From NCBI GenBank assembly GCA_913062815.1, contig CAJXWZ010000040.1, forward strand, positions 1-42,446: 42,446 nt of DNA, in the 5' to 3' direction. The stretch comes from an uncultured Colwellia sp. (GTDB lineage: Bacteria > Pseudomonadota > Gammaproteobacteria > Enterobacterales > Alteromonadaceae). A program made the position numbers and the translations under genes. The notes under the pieces are model-generated. The model did not search any database. It was given only the letters and a program-made list of their open reading frames with translations, and was not told the origin of the DNA. Shown one piece after another: positions 8,679 through 16,779 of the stretch (positions within the stretch are counted from its first letter, which is position 1; every line of letters begins with the position of its first letter).

Positions 8679-9709
8679 TATGAATCTCCTAGGGTCTGAC
8701 AATTAACCAGAGCCTTCATCCCTTGCGGGTTACCAGCCATCGAAGCGAATGCGTCATTGATTTCTGACAATGAAGAAACAGAACTAATATAAGGTGCAAC
8801 ATCAATCGCTTTTGTTGCGATAAGTTCAATTGCTTTTTCAAAGTCGGTTGCTTCATATACTCGTGCACCGAGTAGCTCAAGTTCTTTCCAAAAGAATTGG
8901 AATAAATCGACTTGCGGTTTCTCACTATGAATCGCTACCATACAAATTCTTCCTCTTACCGCGGCAATTTGAGTCATTGCATCGATAGCCTGTTGTACAC
9001 CAGACACTTCAAAAACAACATCGGCACCTTTGCCGTTTGACCATGCTTGTACTTCAGCATTTAAATCTTCTGTTACTGGGTTAACCGTTTTAATGTTATT
9101 GTTTTTTGCGAAGGTCAATCGGCTGTTATTTACTTCAGAAATCATAACGTTAGCGCCAACACTTTTCGCAACTTGTGCAATCAATTGACCTATTGGACCA
9201 CCACCAATAACTACTGCGTGTTCACCTGCTTTTAGTCGAGAACGTGCAACATCATGACAAGCAACGGCTAATGGTTCAATTAGCGCACCATGTTCTAATG
9301 AAACAGCTGCTGGCAGTTTATGTAAAGTGCGAGCATTTACCGTCCATGATTGTTGAAATGCACCAGGGGTGTCGATACCCATAAACTTTAATTGATGGCA
9401 AATATGGCTATGTCCGGCATCACAAGCTGGGCAGTCACCACAATAATCTAATGGTCTAACAACCACACGGTCGCCGATATTAATGTTACTAACATTACTG
9501 CCAATTTCAGCAACAGTGCCTGATAATTCATGACCAATAATTTGTGGTGGTGCGACTCGTTGGTCCATCACGCCATGGTATATGTGCATGTCGGTTCCAC
9601 AGATACCAACAAATCCAACATCTAATCTTACTTCATCACTTGCTGGGGGGATTAGAGTACCAGCAGAGACTGAAAATTCTTTATTACCTATATAGTATGC
9701 AGCTTGCAT
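8678..9709 (-). CDS. Zinc-dependent alcohol dehydrogenase (MDR family), probable sugar-acid 5-dehydrogenase
   Basis: Medium-chain dehydrogenase of 343 residues. Catalytic-zinc residues are Cys37 (GICGTD) and His60-Glu61 (GHE). The structural-zinc cysteines are 90, 93, 96 and 104, and the Rossmann glycine motif GGGPIG spans 169-174. It resembles L-threonine, sorbitol and L-galactonate dehydrogenases. In the anhydro-L-galactose pathway a Zn-ADH oxidises 2-keto-3-deoxy-L-galactonate at C5 before a KduD-like SDR re-reduces it; the adjacent, overlapping SDR gene fits that epimerising pair. The exact substrate cannot be read from sequence. AGGA at 9717-9720 precedes the start. Confidence 0.84.
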   Translation of the reverse strand: MQAAYYIGNKEFSVSAGTLIPPASDEVRLDVGFVGICGTDMHIYHGVMDQRVAPPQIIGHELSGTVAEIGSNVSNINIGDRVVVRPLDYCGDCPACDAGHSHICHQLKFMGIDTPGAFQQSWTVNARTLHKLPAAVSLEHGALIEPLAVACHDVARSRLKAGEHAVVIGGGPIGQLIAQVAKSVGANVMISEVNNSRLTFAKNNNIKTVNPVTEDLNAEVQAWSNGKGADVVFEVSGVQQAIDAMTQIAAVRGRICMVAIHSEKPQVDLFQFFWKELELLGARVYEATDFEKAIELIATKAIDVAPYISSVSSLSEINDAFASMAGNPQGMKALVNCQTLGDS

Positions 9710-9735
9710 TGATTTATCCTATTTATTGGTTTGGT

Positions 9736-10836
9736 TTATAAATTGATTTGATACGGTCTTAATAATTCATCATCGAAAATCACCCCATGCCCTATTGTAT
9801 GCGGGGCAAGTGCTAAGCCTTTTTCAAGTTGAAGCGGCGACTTGGTATATTTGTCGATAGGGAAAGAGTGTACTTCTAAGTAACCAGCATGGGGTTGAGA
9901 GGCTAATAACGAAACATGTAATTCATGCATGCCATGGCTACAAATAGGTATATTATTTTCTTTGGCTAACTTTGCTACAGCAAGCCAACCGGTAATGCCA
10001 CCAATATTAGAGGCATCAGGTTGTAAGTAACTTAATTTTGCTTGTTCGACGGCATAACCAAACTCATAGATGGTATGTAAATTTTCACCCATAGCAAGTG
10101 GAATATTAGTATGGTCAGCAATTTGAGCAAAACCCTGATAATCATCAGGTATTGTCGGCTCTTCAAACCATGTTATATCATATGGTTCAAAGGCTTTAGA
10201 CGCGGTGATCGCTTGGTCTACTGTTAAGGCGTAGTTCGCGTCGACCATAAACTTTCTATTTGGACCAATTAATTCTCTAATTGCTGCAATTCGCTCAACA
10301 TCAATGTTGTGATCTTGATGACCCACTTTAATTTTAACGGCATTAAAACCTTGGTTTAAGTACTTTTGAACATTAGCGATGAGTTTTTCTTTAGAAAAAT
10401 TCAAGTCGATACCACCTGCATAGGCTTTTGTTCTATCGCTCGCTCCACCAGCAAGTTTCCAAAGTGGTTGTTCGAGACTTTTACAACGAATGTCCCACAG
10501 TGCGATATCAATGGCTGAAATAGCAAAAGAAACTAAGCCGCCTCGCGCAACATAGTGCAGATGCCACTGCATTTGTTCATTCAAAGCTTCTATTTGGCTA
10601 GCATCTTTATCAAGAAGGAAAGGTGTATATTCGTCTTCTAATAATGAATAAATAGCACGGCCACCTTTACCACCGGTATAGGTGTAGCCAACGCCTTGGC
10701 TACCATCTTCACAAGTTACAGTACAAACGATAAGTTCAAAATGTGTATGATCGCCATGCATAGCATCAGTGAGCACTTCATCTAGAGGAATTTGAAAATA
10801 TTGTGTTTCTACATTTTTTATTTTGTTTTCGTTCAT
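9736..10836 (-). CDS. Enolase-superfamily (mandelate racemase type) sugar-acid dehydratase or cycloisomerase
   Basis: Cytoplasmic enzyme of 366 residues with the mandelate-racemase subgroup layout: capping domain (1-125) and TIM barrel with Lys168-x-Lys170, metal ligands Asp199, Glu225 and Glu251, and the Asp274/His301 dyad plus Glu321. These enzymes abstract a proton alpha to a carboxylate to dehydrate or isomerise sugar acids. The length fits 3,6-anhydro-L-galactonate cycloisomerase and galactonate-type dehydratases better than the longer L-fuconate dehydratases (about 430-440 residues). It is the first gene of the leftward operon. With the AldA-like enzyme, Zn-ADH and SDR it would give 2-keto-3-deoxy-L-galactonate and then KDG. 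The substrate assignment is inference. Confidence 0.8.
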   Translation of the reverse strand: MNENKIKNVETQYFQIPLDEVLTDAMHGDHTHFELIVCTVTCEDGSQGVGYTYTGGKGGRAIYSLLEDEYTPFLLDKDASQIEALNEQMQWHLHYVARGGLVSFAISAIDIALWDIRCKSLEQPLWKLAGGASDRTKAYAGGIDLNFSKEKLIANVQKYLNQGFNAVKIKVGHQDHNIDVERIAAIRELIGPNRKFMVDANYALTVDQAITASKAFEPYDITWFEEPTIPDDYQGFAQIADHTNIPLAMGENLHTIYEFGYAVEQAKLSYLQPDASNIGGITGWLAVAKLAKENNIPICSHGMHELHVSLLASQPHAGYLEVHSFPIDKYTKSPLQLEKGLALAPHTIGHGVIFDDELLRPYQINL

Positions 10837-10853
10837 TTGTAACCCAAAGATAA

Positions 10854-10865
10854 ATTGTTAACAAT
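10854..10865. promoter_or_regulatory. ATTGTTAACAAT palindrome (putative GntR operator, site 2)
   Basis: A perfect 12-base palindrome lies 17 bases before the enolase-superfamily start codon. It is placed just downstream of the -10 box of the minus-strand promoter at 10875-10902, where a bound repressor would block initiation. The bases that follow (CTAC) also follow the copy at 12642. Confidence 0.6.
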
Positions 10866-10874
10866 CTACCATTT

Positions 10875-10902
10875 AGTTTACTCTGATATTGCTCACGGTC
10901 AA
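10875..10902 (-). promoter_or_regulatory. Probable promoter of the leftward catabolic operon
   Basis: On the minus strand, TTGACC (10902-10897) and TAAACT (10880-10875) are separated by 16 bases. The predicted start of transcription falls at the edge of operator site 2. Confidence 0.45.
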
Positions 10903-10913
10903 CCTTTTTGTTT

Positions 10914-10925
10914 ATTGTTGACAAA
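10914..10925. promoter_or_regulatory. Degenerate operator copy ATTGTTGACAAA overlapping a TTGACA box
   Basis: Ten of 12 bases match the palindrome. It contains TTGACA at 10918-10923, which could be the -35 box for the rightward GH29 gene at 11041. A TATAAT at 10951-10956 is nearby but at the wrong distance to pair with it. The divergent region of 204 bases thus carries one perfect and one imperfect site. Confidence 0.4.
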
Positions 10926-11040
10926 ATATAATTTAATTGTGTACTTTAACTATAATATACACTATATTGGTTTGAGATTTGCTGAATATTTATAAAATTT
11001 TTGTAAATATTTTTATATTAAAGGTGTATAAGGTTGTTCT

Positions 11041-12570
11041 ATGAAAGCAGTTGTTTTAGTTATTTCGTCGTTGTTGTCATTGTCCGTTGTTGCTGATCAA
11101 GTTAAACAAGAAGCTGGACAAACAGGAAAATATCAGGACTCTGATAGCGCTGAACAAGATTGGGCTAAAATTGATAGCCGCCCAGTTCCAACTTGGTGGC
11201 AAGATGCAAAATTTGGCATCTTCATTCATTGGGGAGTTTACTCCGTGCCATCATATGCGATAAAGGGAACATACTCTGAATGGTATTGGCATAATAAAGA
11301 TGGTTTCCCGGTAAAGAAAAAGAAGCAATTACGTCATGATAAAACTAATGAATTTCATGATAAAAATTATGGCAAAGATAAACTTTACTCGGAATTTGCG
11401 CCTGAATTTACTGCGGAAATGTTTGATCCTGATCATTGGGCAAATGTTTTTGAAGATGCGGGGGCAAAATATGTAGTGTTAACCAGTAAACATCATGATG
11501 GTTATACTTTGTGGCCTAATAAGCATGCTTCAGATAGTTTTGGTATGCCTTGGAATAGCCAAGAAGTGGGCCCAAAACGTGATTTAGTGGGAGAGTTAAC
11601 AGACGCTGTTAATAAAACTGATGTTAAAATGGGCTTATATTATTCATTATGGGATTGGTTTAATCCTATTTGGGAAAAAAGCAAAGCGGAATATGTTGAT
11701 CAAGTGATGTTACCGCAAATGTATGAAGTAGTTGAAAAATATAAACCAGAAGTGTTTTTCACCGATGGTGACTGGATCATGAACTACACAAAATGGCGTA
11801 GCCTTGAATTTTTAGATTGGTTAACTGAAAAATCGTCAGTGAAAGACAGTGTCGTATTTAATGATCGGTGGGGCAAAGTAAGAAAAAATCATGGTGGCTA
11901 TTACACAACGGAGTATGGTGCGGGCTTAGCGGATAACTCACAGCCTTGGGAAGAAAACCGCGGTATTGGTTTTTCTTTTGGCTTCAACCGTAATGAAACG
12001 TTAGCTGATTATAATTCAACACAAAAATTGGTGTTTATGTTAGTTGATATTGTGAGTCGTGGCGGTAACTTTTTATTAGATATTGGTCCAACTGCTGACG
12101 GTCGTATACCCGTGATTATGGAAGATAGATTAATCGAAATGGGTAAATGGATGAAAGTAAATGGTGAAGCTATATATGGTACCCGTATGTGGAAGCATGA
12201 CGCACAATGGTCGACAGGTATAAACCCAGGATTTAACGATGCTGAAAGTTTTGGTGACCGTCGTCACGGTGGTTACGATGTTTTAGCGGTAACAGTTAAT
12301 CCACCTGAAGGTTATGCGGTTAAAGAGCTATTTTTTACGCAAAAAGATAATAATGTTTATGCGATGATGCCTTCTTGGCCAAGTACTAATTCAATAACGA
12401 TCAAAGATATAGAAATTGGTAAGAATACCAAAGTGACTATGTTAGGCGTTGAAGGTGATCTTAGCTATAAAACCACAAGCGACGGCATTGATATCTCCTT
12501 ACCTCAGCTGTTACCGGGTAAATTACCGGCAGAGCATGTATGGACGTTAAAAGTAACTAATGCTAAATAG
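11041..12570 (+). CDS. Secreted GH29 alpha-L-fucosidase-type glycoside hydrolase (first copy)
   Basis: Protein of 509 residues with a Sec signal peptide (about 1-18), then a GH29 barrel opening with FGIFIHWGVYSVPSYA. It has the conserved HHDGY (151-155) and the predicted nucleophile Asp242 in VFFTDGDW. The C-terminal ~100 residues form the usual beta-sandwich. GH29 enzymes remove alpha-L-fucose with retention; some marine members act on alpha-L-galactose instead, so the sugar is not certain. No lipobox was seen, so it is probably periplasmic. It is transcribed divergently from the sugar-acid operon, with operator-like palindromes between them. A hairpin terminator follows at 12603-12628. Confidence 0.9.
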   Translation: MKAVVLVISSLLSLSVVADQVKQEAGQTGKYQDSDSAEQDWAKIDSRPVPTWWQDAKFGIFIHWGVYSVPSYAIKGTYSEWYWHNKDGFPVKKKKQLRHDKTNEFHDKNYGKDKLYSEFAPEFTAEMFDPDHWANVFEDAGAKYVVLTSKHHDGYTLWPNKHASDSFGMPWNSQEVGPKRDLVGELTDAVNKTDVKMGLYYSLWDWFNPIWEKSKAEYVDQVMLPQMYEVVEKYKPEVFFTDGDWIMNYTKWRSLEFLDWLTEKSSVKDSVVFNDRWGKVRKNHGGYYTTEYGAGLADNSQPWEENRGIGFSFGFNRNETLADYNSTQKLVFMLVDIVSRGGNFLLDIGPTADGRIPVIMEDRLIEMGKWMKVNGEAIYGTRMWKHDAQWSTGINPGFNDAESFGDRRHGGYDVLAVTVNPPEGYAVKELFFTQKDNNVYAMMPSWPSTNSITIKDIEIGKNTKVTMLGVEGDLSYKTTSDGIDISLPQLLPGKLPAEHVWTLKVTNAK

Positions 12571-12602
12571 TTCAAACTAACTAAGTAATTAAGTTCAAAA
12601 AG

Positions 12603-12628
12603 CGTAATTTACTGATTACGTTTTTTTT
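12603..12628 (+). terminator. Intrinsic terminator after the first GH29 gene
   Basis: CGTAAT/ATTACG stem with a six-base loop, followed by eight T residues at 12621-12628. Confidence 0.7.
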
Positions 12629-12641
12629 AAATCCATGTTAA

Positions 12642-12653
12642 ATTGTAAACAAT
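12642..12653. promoter_or_regulatory. ATTGTAAACAAT (putative GntR operator, site 3)
   Basis: Eleven of 12 bases match the palindrome, followed by CTAC as at site 2. A second small inverted pair, ACAAT-TG-ATTGT, follows at 12656-12667. It lies about 40 bases before the GH117-like gene, just after the preceding terminator, so that gene probably has its own regulated promoter. Confidence 0.5.
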
Positions 12654-12694
12654 CTACAATTGATTGTTGGGTTCGCAATCTAACCTTTCTATAA

Positions 12695-13909
12695 ATGAGT
12701 TTAATAAAAATGAAAAGTTTTAATTTAAAATGTTTATTTTCGCCATTTCTTGTGTTGTACCTATCAGCCTGCAGTCAAAGCATGGAAGTGATTAACAGTG
12801 AAAATAATGCTTCAGTAGAAAAATTGAGTGCAGCTATGCAACGTCATGAAATGAATGACAGTGACAATGAATTATACGCAAGGTTTAGTTATCAGCCACT
12901 TGTCGGTTTAGGCTATGAAGAAGGCGTGCATCGGCGTGATCCGAGTTCAATTATTAAAGTAGGTGACTTGTATTATGTTTGGTATACGCGCTCCGAAGAC
13001 CCAAAATTAAGCTGGTTAAATGCTGATATTTGGTATGCAACCAGTGAAGATGGTATTACATGGCAAGAGCAAAATGCAGCGGTTAAAAGGGGCTTGGCAG
13101 GTGAGTACGATGATTTAAGTGTATTTACCACCAATATCCTTGTGGCTGAAGGTAAGTATTATCTAACTTATCAGGCGGAAAAGAAAAATGGCTATGAAAT
13201 TAATGTGGTTGCCATGGCAAAAGCTAATTCGCCTGATGGTCCTTGGCAAAAGCTGCCTGAGCCAATATTAACCCCAAGTTATGACGGTGAATGGCAGCCA
13301 CATCCCAAATGGGAAAATAAACTGGTTACAGTAAAGCCAGGCTCGTGGGATAGCAGAATGGTACATGACCCAGCAGTGATCCCACGCTTTGAAAAATATT
13401 GGTTATATTATAAAGCTCATGGTCTTGGTGATGTAATGTGGGCAGATTCAAAATGGGGTGTAGCAGTTGCTGACCACCCTGAAGGACCTTATGTCAAAAG
13501 CGCAATGAATCCTATTACTAACAGTGGACACGAAGTGTGGGTATGGCCTTGGAAAAAAGGTATTGCAGCGATTGTTGATTGGGCTGGTCCTGAAAAGTCT
13601 ACAGTGCAATACTCTGATGACGGCATAAATTTTTATGTTAAATCAACTTTGGAAGATGTACCACCCGCTGGTGGCGCTTATATTGCGGATAAGTTTGATG
13701 ATCCTGAAAATGGGCAAGGATTTTCATGGGGGTTAGCGCATTATGGTCGAAGTGATTGGGCGTTTTTAGTGCGCTTTGATACACAACTTGAACAAGGCAT
13801 GAAGAAAAAATTAAATTGGAAGCAGTTTCCACATTACAGCACAATTCGAGATGTGATGGTTGATCCAGGACGATTTTCAGTGCCAGAGACTTCATTAAAT
13901 AGAAAATAA
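12695..13909 (+). CDS. GH117-like lipoprotein (alpha-1,3-(3,6-anhydro)-L-galactosidase family)
   Basis: Lipoprotein of 404 residues: signal peptide with lipobox LSAC (Cys26), then a five-bladed beta-propeller type hydrolase. The GVHRRDPSSIIKVGDLYYVWYTR stretch is typical of GH117. Candidate catalytic or metal residues are Asp82 (RRDPS), Asp225 (VHDPA) and His279 (SGHEVWVW), spaced much like the acidic pair and histidine of characterised GH117 enzymes. GH117 members release 3,6-anhydro-L-galactose or related sugars from the non-reducing end of agaro-oligosaccharides, but other specificities exist. An alternative start at 12710 gives a more classical lipoprotein signal; neither has a clear ribosome-binding site. 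Its presence is the main local evidence for an anhydro-galactose-type substrate. Confidence 0.75.
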   Translation: MSLIKMKSFNLKCLFSPFLVLYLSACSQSMEVINSENNASVEKLSAAMQRHEMNDSDNELYARFSYQPLVGLGYEEGVHRRDPSSIIKVGDLYYVWYTRSEDPKLSWLNADIWYATSEDGITWQEQNAAVKRGLAGEYDDLSVFTTNILVAEGKYYLTYQAEKKNGYEINVVAMAKANSPDGPWQKLPEPILTPSYDGEWQPHPKWENKLVTVKPGSWDSRMVHDPAVIPRFEKYWLYYKAHGLGDVMWADSKWGVAVADHPEGPYVKSAMNPITNSGHEVWVWPWKKGIAAIVDWAGPEKSTVQYSDDGINFYVKSTLEDVPPAGGAYIADKFDDPENGQGFSWGLAHYGRSDWAFLVRFDTQLEQGMKKKLNWKQFPHYSTIRDVMVDPGRFSVPETSLNRK

Positions 13910-13950
13910 AACCTACCCTAATTTTTACAATATATTCTCGATAACTCTCT

Positions 13951-13978
13951 AGCCATACACTTGCTGTATGGCTTTTTT
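13951..13978 (+). terminator. Intrinsic terminator after the GH117-like gene
   Basis: AGCCATACA pairs with TGTATGGCT across a five-base loop and is followed by a T-run. Confidence 0.8.
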
Positions 13979-14003
13979 GTATCAACTTAACTATTTCTTT
14001 TCT

Positions 14004-14015
14004 ATTGTTAACTTG
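14004..14015. promoter_or_regulatory. Partial operator copy ATTGTTAACTTG
   Basis: Nine of 12 bases match the palindrome, with the left half and centre intact. It lies 115 bases before the second GH29 gene. This is weaker than the other sites and may be chance in AT-rich DNA. Confidence 0.3.
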
Positions 14016-14129
14016 GGTCAATTGAGAAAATTTACTTAATCTTTACGTAAAAAAACATTGATTTATTTTACTGGGTGCGTATTATAAATAAAAAACACAT
14101 CGGTTAACTTTACAACTCGAGTAAACAAA

Positions 14130-15689
14130 ATGAAATTTAACAATATTCGCATTGCTGTAGCGTCCGCCTTACTAACAACAGTAATGGGCTGTGCTACAAC
14201 TTTACCAAGCAAACAAGTTGTTTCGACTACACCGTCTAAATTTGAACCAACGATAGCGTCCCTGCAACAATATCAGGCTCCAGAATGGTTTCGAGACGCA
14301 AAATTAGGCATATATTTGCACTGGGGAGCTTATTCAGTTGCTGAGAGAGGAGAATGGTATGCACGAAAATTATACCAACAGGGGACTCCTGAATATAAAC
14401 ACCATGTGAAAACTTATGGTCATCCTTCAAAGTTTGGTTATAAAGATTTTATCCCAATGTGGAAAGCTGAAAACTGGGATCCCGATGCGTTAGTTGCACT
14501 ATTTAAAAAAGCAGGAGCAAAATACTTTTCGCCTGCTGCAGTTCATCATGATAATTTTGATTTATGGGATTCGAAACACCATAAGTGGAATTCAGTAAAC
14601 ATGGGGCCAAAGCGTGATATCACCGGGGAATGGAAACAAGCCGCCGAAAATCATGGTTTACGCTTTGGTGTAACAACGCATCTTTCGCGCGCGTATAGTT
14701 GGCTAAATGTAGCGAATCAATCAGATAAAAAAGGTCCATTAAAAGGCGTGCCGTATGATGGGGATAATCCAGAGTATGATGATTTTTATTTCCCTAAGCA
14801 TAGCGATACCCATAAACGTGCTGCTGAAAAGCCACCAAAATGGTGGCGTGAGCAATGGGCTGCGCGTATGAAAGATTTAATTGAAAAGTATGACCCAGAT
14901 CATTTTTACTTTGACTCTGCGGTACCATTTCGTGGTGAAGATGCCGGCAAGACAGGCATGGAAGTTATTTCATATTTATACAATAACAGTATGAAAAATA
15001 ATAACGGTAAACAAGAAGCAGTTATGGCGATTAAAGAGCGTCCATGGCAGGGACTATATGCTGAAGGTATGGCAACACTTGATTACGAGCGAGGCAAAGC
15101 CAGCCATATTCTAGATAGACCGTGGCAAACAGATGATTCATTAGGCTCATGGGGATATAACACTGAGTGGCCTCATGGGTTAATGGATGCCAATATGGTT
15201 GTTGATAAATTCTTAGATATGATCAGTAAAAACGGTAATATGTTATTAAATGTACCAATTAAAGCTGATGGTACCCTTGATGCTGAAACAACTAAAACCT
15301 TAGAAGGAATGGGGGAGTGGTTTGCTATAAACGGAGAAGGCATTTATGGCTCACGTCCTTGGTACATGTATGGCGAAGGAAAAACCAATGAAGTACCGCA
15401 TAAAGCGACACGCTCACCATTTACCAAAAAAGATATCCGCTTCACAAAAAATAATGGTCACTTGTATGCTTACGTTTTAGATTGGCCGGGTGCAGGCAAA
15501 GAGGTAACCATTGAAAATATTGTTGCCATGAATACACGACTTTCGACAGTTGAATCAGTATCTATGCTTGGTCATGATGGTGATATTAAGTGGCGGCAAC
15601 ATGGTGATGGTTTAAAGGTTACCATGCCAAATAAAAAGCCAGGTGCTCATGCTTTTGGTATCAAGATCAAGTTTAAAGGAAAGTTTTAA
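14130..15689 (+). CDS. GH29-family lipoprotein (second, divergent copy)
   Basis: Protein of 519 residues with a signal peptide and lipobox-like VMGC (Cys21), so probably membrane-anchored. The GH29 barrel begins at LGIYLHWGAYSVAERGEWYA. The usual HHDG is changed to HHDNFDLW (139-146), and the nucleophile is predicted as Asp262 in FYFDSAVPF. The region after residue 190 carries a proline- and lysine-rich insertion absent from the first GH29. The two paralogues are clearly diverged, so they are likely to cut different linkages or sugars; an exo-alpha-L-galactosidase role like that reported for a porphyran-utilisation GH29 is possible but unproven. A strong terminator follows. Confidence 0.82.
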   Translation: MKFNNIRIAVASALLTTVMGCATTLPSKQVVSTTPSKFEPTIASLQQYQAPEWFRDAKLGIYLHWGAYSVAERGEWYARKLYQQGTPEYKHHVKTYGHPSKFGYKDFIPMWKAENWDPDALVALFKKAGAKYFSPAAVHHDNFDLWDSKHHKWNSVNMGPKRDITGEWKQAAENHGLRFGVTTHLSRAYSWLNVANQSDKKGPLKGVPYDGDNPEYDDFYFPKHSDTHKRAAEKPPKWWREQWAARMKDLIEKYDPDHFYFDSAVPFRGEDAGKTGMEVISYLYNNSMKNNNGKQEAVMAIKERPWQGLYAEGMATLDYERGKASHILDRPWQTDDSLGSWGYNTEWPHGLMDANMVVDKFLDMISKNGNMLLNVPIKADGTLDAETTKTLEGMGEWFAINGEGIYGSRPWYMYGEGKTNEVPHKATRSPFTKKDIRFTKNNGHLYAYVLDWPGAGKEVTIENIVAMNTRLSTVESVSMLGHDGDIKWRQHGDGLKVTMPNKKPGAHAFGIKIKFKGKF

Positions 15690-15723
15690 TCTGTTTTAAA
15701 TTGTAGGTCCCACCAACAATTTT

Positions 15724-15748
15724 ACCAGACCTTCGGGTCTGGTTTTTT
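15724..15748 (+). terminator. Strong intrinsic terminator after the second GH29 gene
   Basis: ACCAGACC-TTCG-GGTCTGGT stem with a stable UUCG tetraloop, followed by TTTTT. Confidence 0.9.
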
Positions 15749-15937
15749 GGTTTATACTCTAAAAAAATAACGTTTTGTCTGCAGGAGTGGCGCTATCATA
15801 TATTGAGTTGAAGGCTTAGTTGCTTTAAGAAACAAACTGCGCTTGATGAAGGTAATAATATTAGTCAAAGCACACACAAGCTGTAGATAGATAAGTATCA
15901 CTAGCTTGGTGCTAGACTAATACACATTATCATCATG

Positions 15938-16621
15938 TTAATATATCGGATTTCTTCTAAAGTAATCTGAGAGCTTTTCGTTAAGTTCTTTATGATTGAT
16001 ATGCAGTATTTGTGTCGCTAAGCCTGAGACAATAGGCTGGTTAGAGCGGTGTAAGTTTTTAAATGAGCTAAAATAACGAGAGACAACTTCTTCTCTCTCT
16101 AAAATAATGGTTATGTTTCCAGCCTGAAATGCCCCAACCAGATGATCTACGTGGTTGAATACTCTTAAATTAAAATCTTTTATTATAGGCTCTAGAATTC
16201 TAGTTCCTCTTACCGTGCCTATCTTTTGGTTGTTATTGATAAGTAAACTTTGGATGTCGCTGTCTGTTTCAAATGGAAGTGATGAAAAGGCGTAAATACT
16301 ATGAGGTATTTCAAAATTAGGTGTATTGATTAGTATCGGAGAAGCATCGGATAGCACTTTGAATCTAGGGTAACTCCCAGACACTCTTCCTTTTTTAAGC
16401 ATTTTGAAACTTCTTTCTCCGGGCAAAACAATGAATTTTACGGGAATATCAACTGCCTTATATGCTCTTTTCAAATAGACAAAGTAAGGGTCACTTTTTA
16501 TTAAGGTACTTTCACTAACGGGAATGGCTATTGTTATGGTGTTCTGCTCGCCTGCAAATGATAAATGACAGAAAAATATCAAAAATAAATAGGCAACTGC
16601 AAGAGAACTAAAAATTTTCAT
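15938..16621 (-). CDS. Periplasmic solute-binding-like protein
   Basis: Protein of 227 residues with a signal peptide (about 1-23, cleavage after SFA). The remainder resembles one SBP_bac_3-type domain: TITIAIPVSES at the start, a GTVRGTR segment mid-protein and a C-terminal helix. Such small stand-alone proteins are common in marine gammaproteobacteria and are usually not part of an ABC transporter; no permease or ATPase is adjacent. Its role in the island is unknown. An 11-base inverted repeat lies in the leader, ending four bases before the ATG. Confidence 0.7.
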   Translation of the reverse strand: MKIFSSLAVAYLFLIFFCHLSFAGEQNTITIAIPVSESTLIKSDPYFVYLKRAYKAVDIPVKFIVLPGERSFKMLKKGRVSGSYPRFKVLSDASPILINTPNFEIPHSIYAFSSLPFETDSDIQSLLINNNQKIGTVRGTRILEPIIKDFNLRVFNHVDHLVGAFQAGNITIILEREEVVSRYFSSFKNLHRSNQPIVSGLATQILHINHKELNEKLSDYFRRNPIY

Positions 16622-16625
16622 GGTA

Positions 16626-16655
16626 CTTAACTAACCATCATTAGGGTTAGTTAAG
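16626..16655 (-). promoter_or_regulatory. Inverted repeat in the leader of the solute-binding-like gene
   Basis: CTTAACTAACC (16626-16636) and GGTTAGTTAAG (16645-16655) form a perfect 11-base stem with an eight-base loop. It sits immediately before the start codon, where a ribosome-binding site would be. It could be an operator or a translation-blocking hairpin; no T-run follows. Confidence 0.5.
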
Positions 16656-16735
16656 TGTAGCACAGCCCATAAAACTAATGTTATTAAGCAAATATTGACT
16701 GCTTAAATGTTCAAGCAGAGAAAGTTAAATTTGAT

Positions 16736-16772
16736 ATGTGTAACGACTCTATAAATAGGAGTCGTTACACAT
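16736..16772 (-). terminator. 14-base inverted repeat after the sulfatase gene
   Basis: ATGTGTAACGACTC (16736-16749) pairs perfectly with 16759-16772. It begins eight bases after the sulfatase stop. The minus-strand sequence beyond it is only weakly T-rich, so it may terminate or simply protect the sulfatase mRNA. Confidence 0.55.
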
Positions 16773-16779
16773 GAGACAC

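Noticed and set aside
15938..16621. Solute-binding-like protein considered as part of an ABC sugar importer
   Set aside because: No permease or ATPase gene is nearby, and the protein is a short stand-alone SBP_bac_3-type form.
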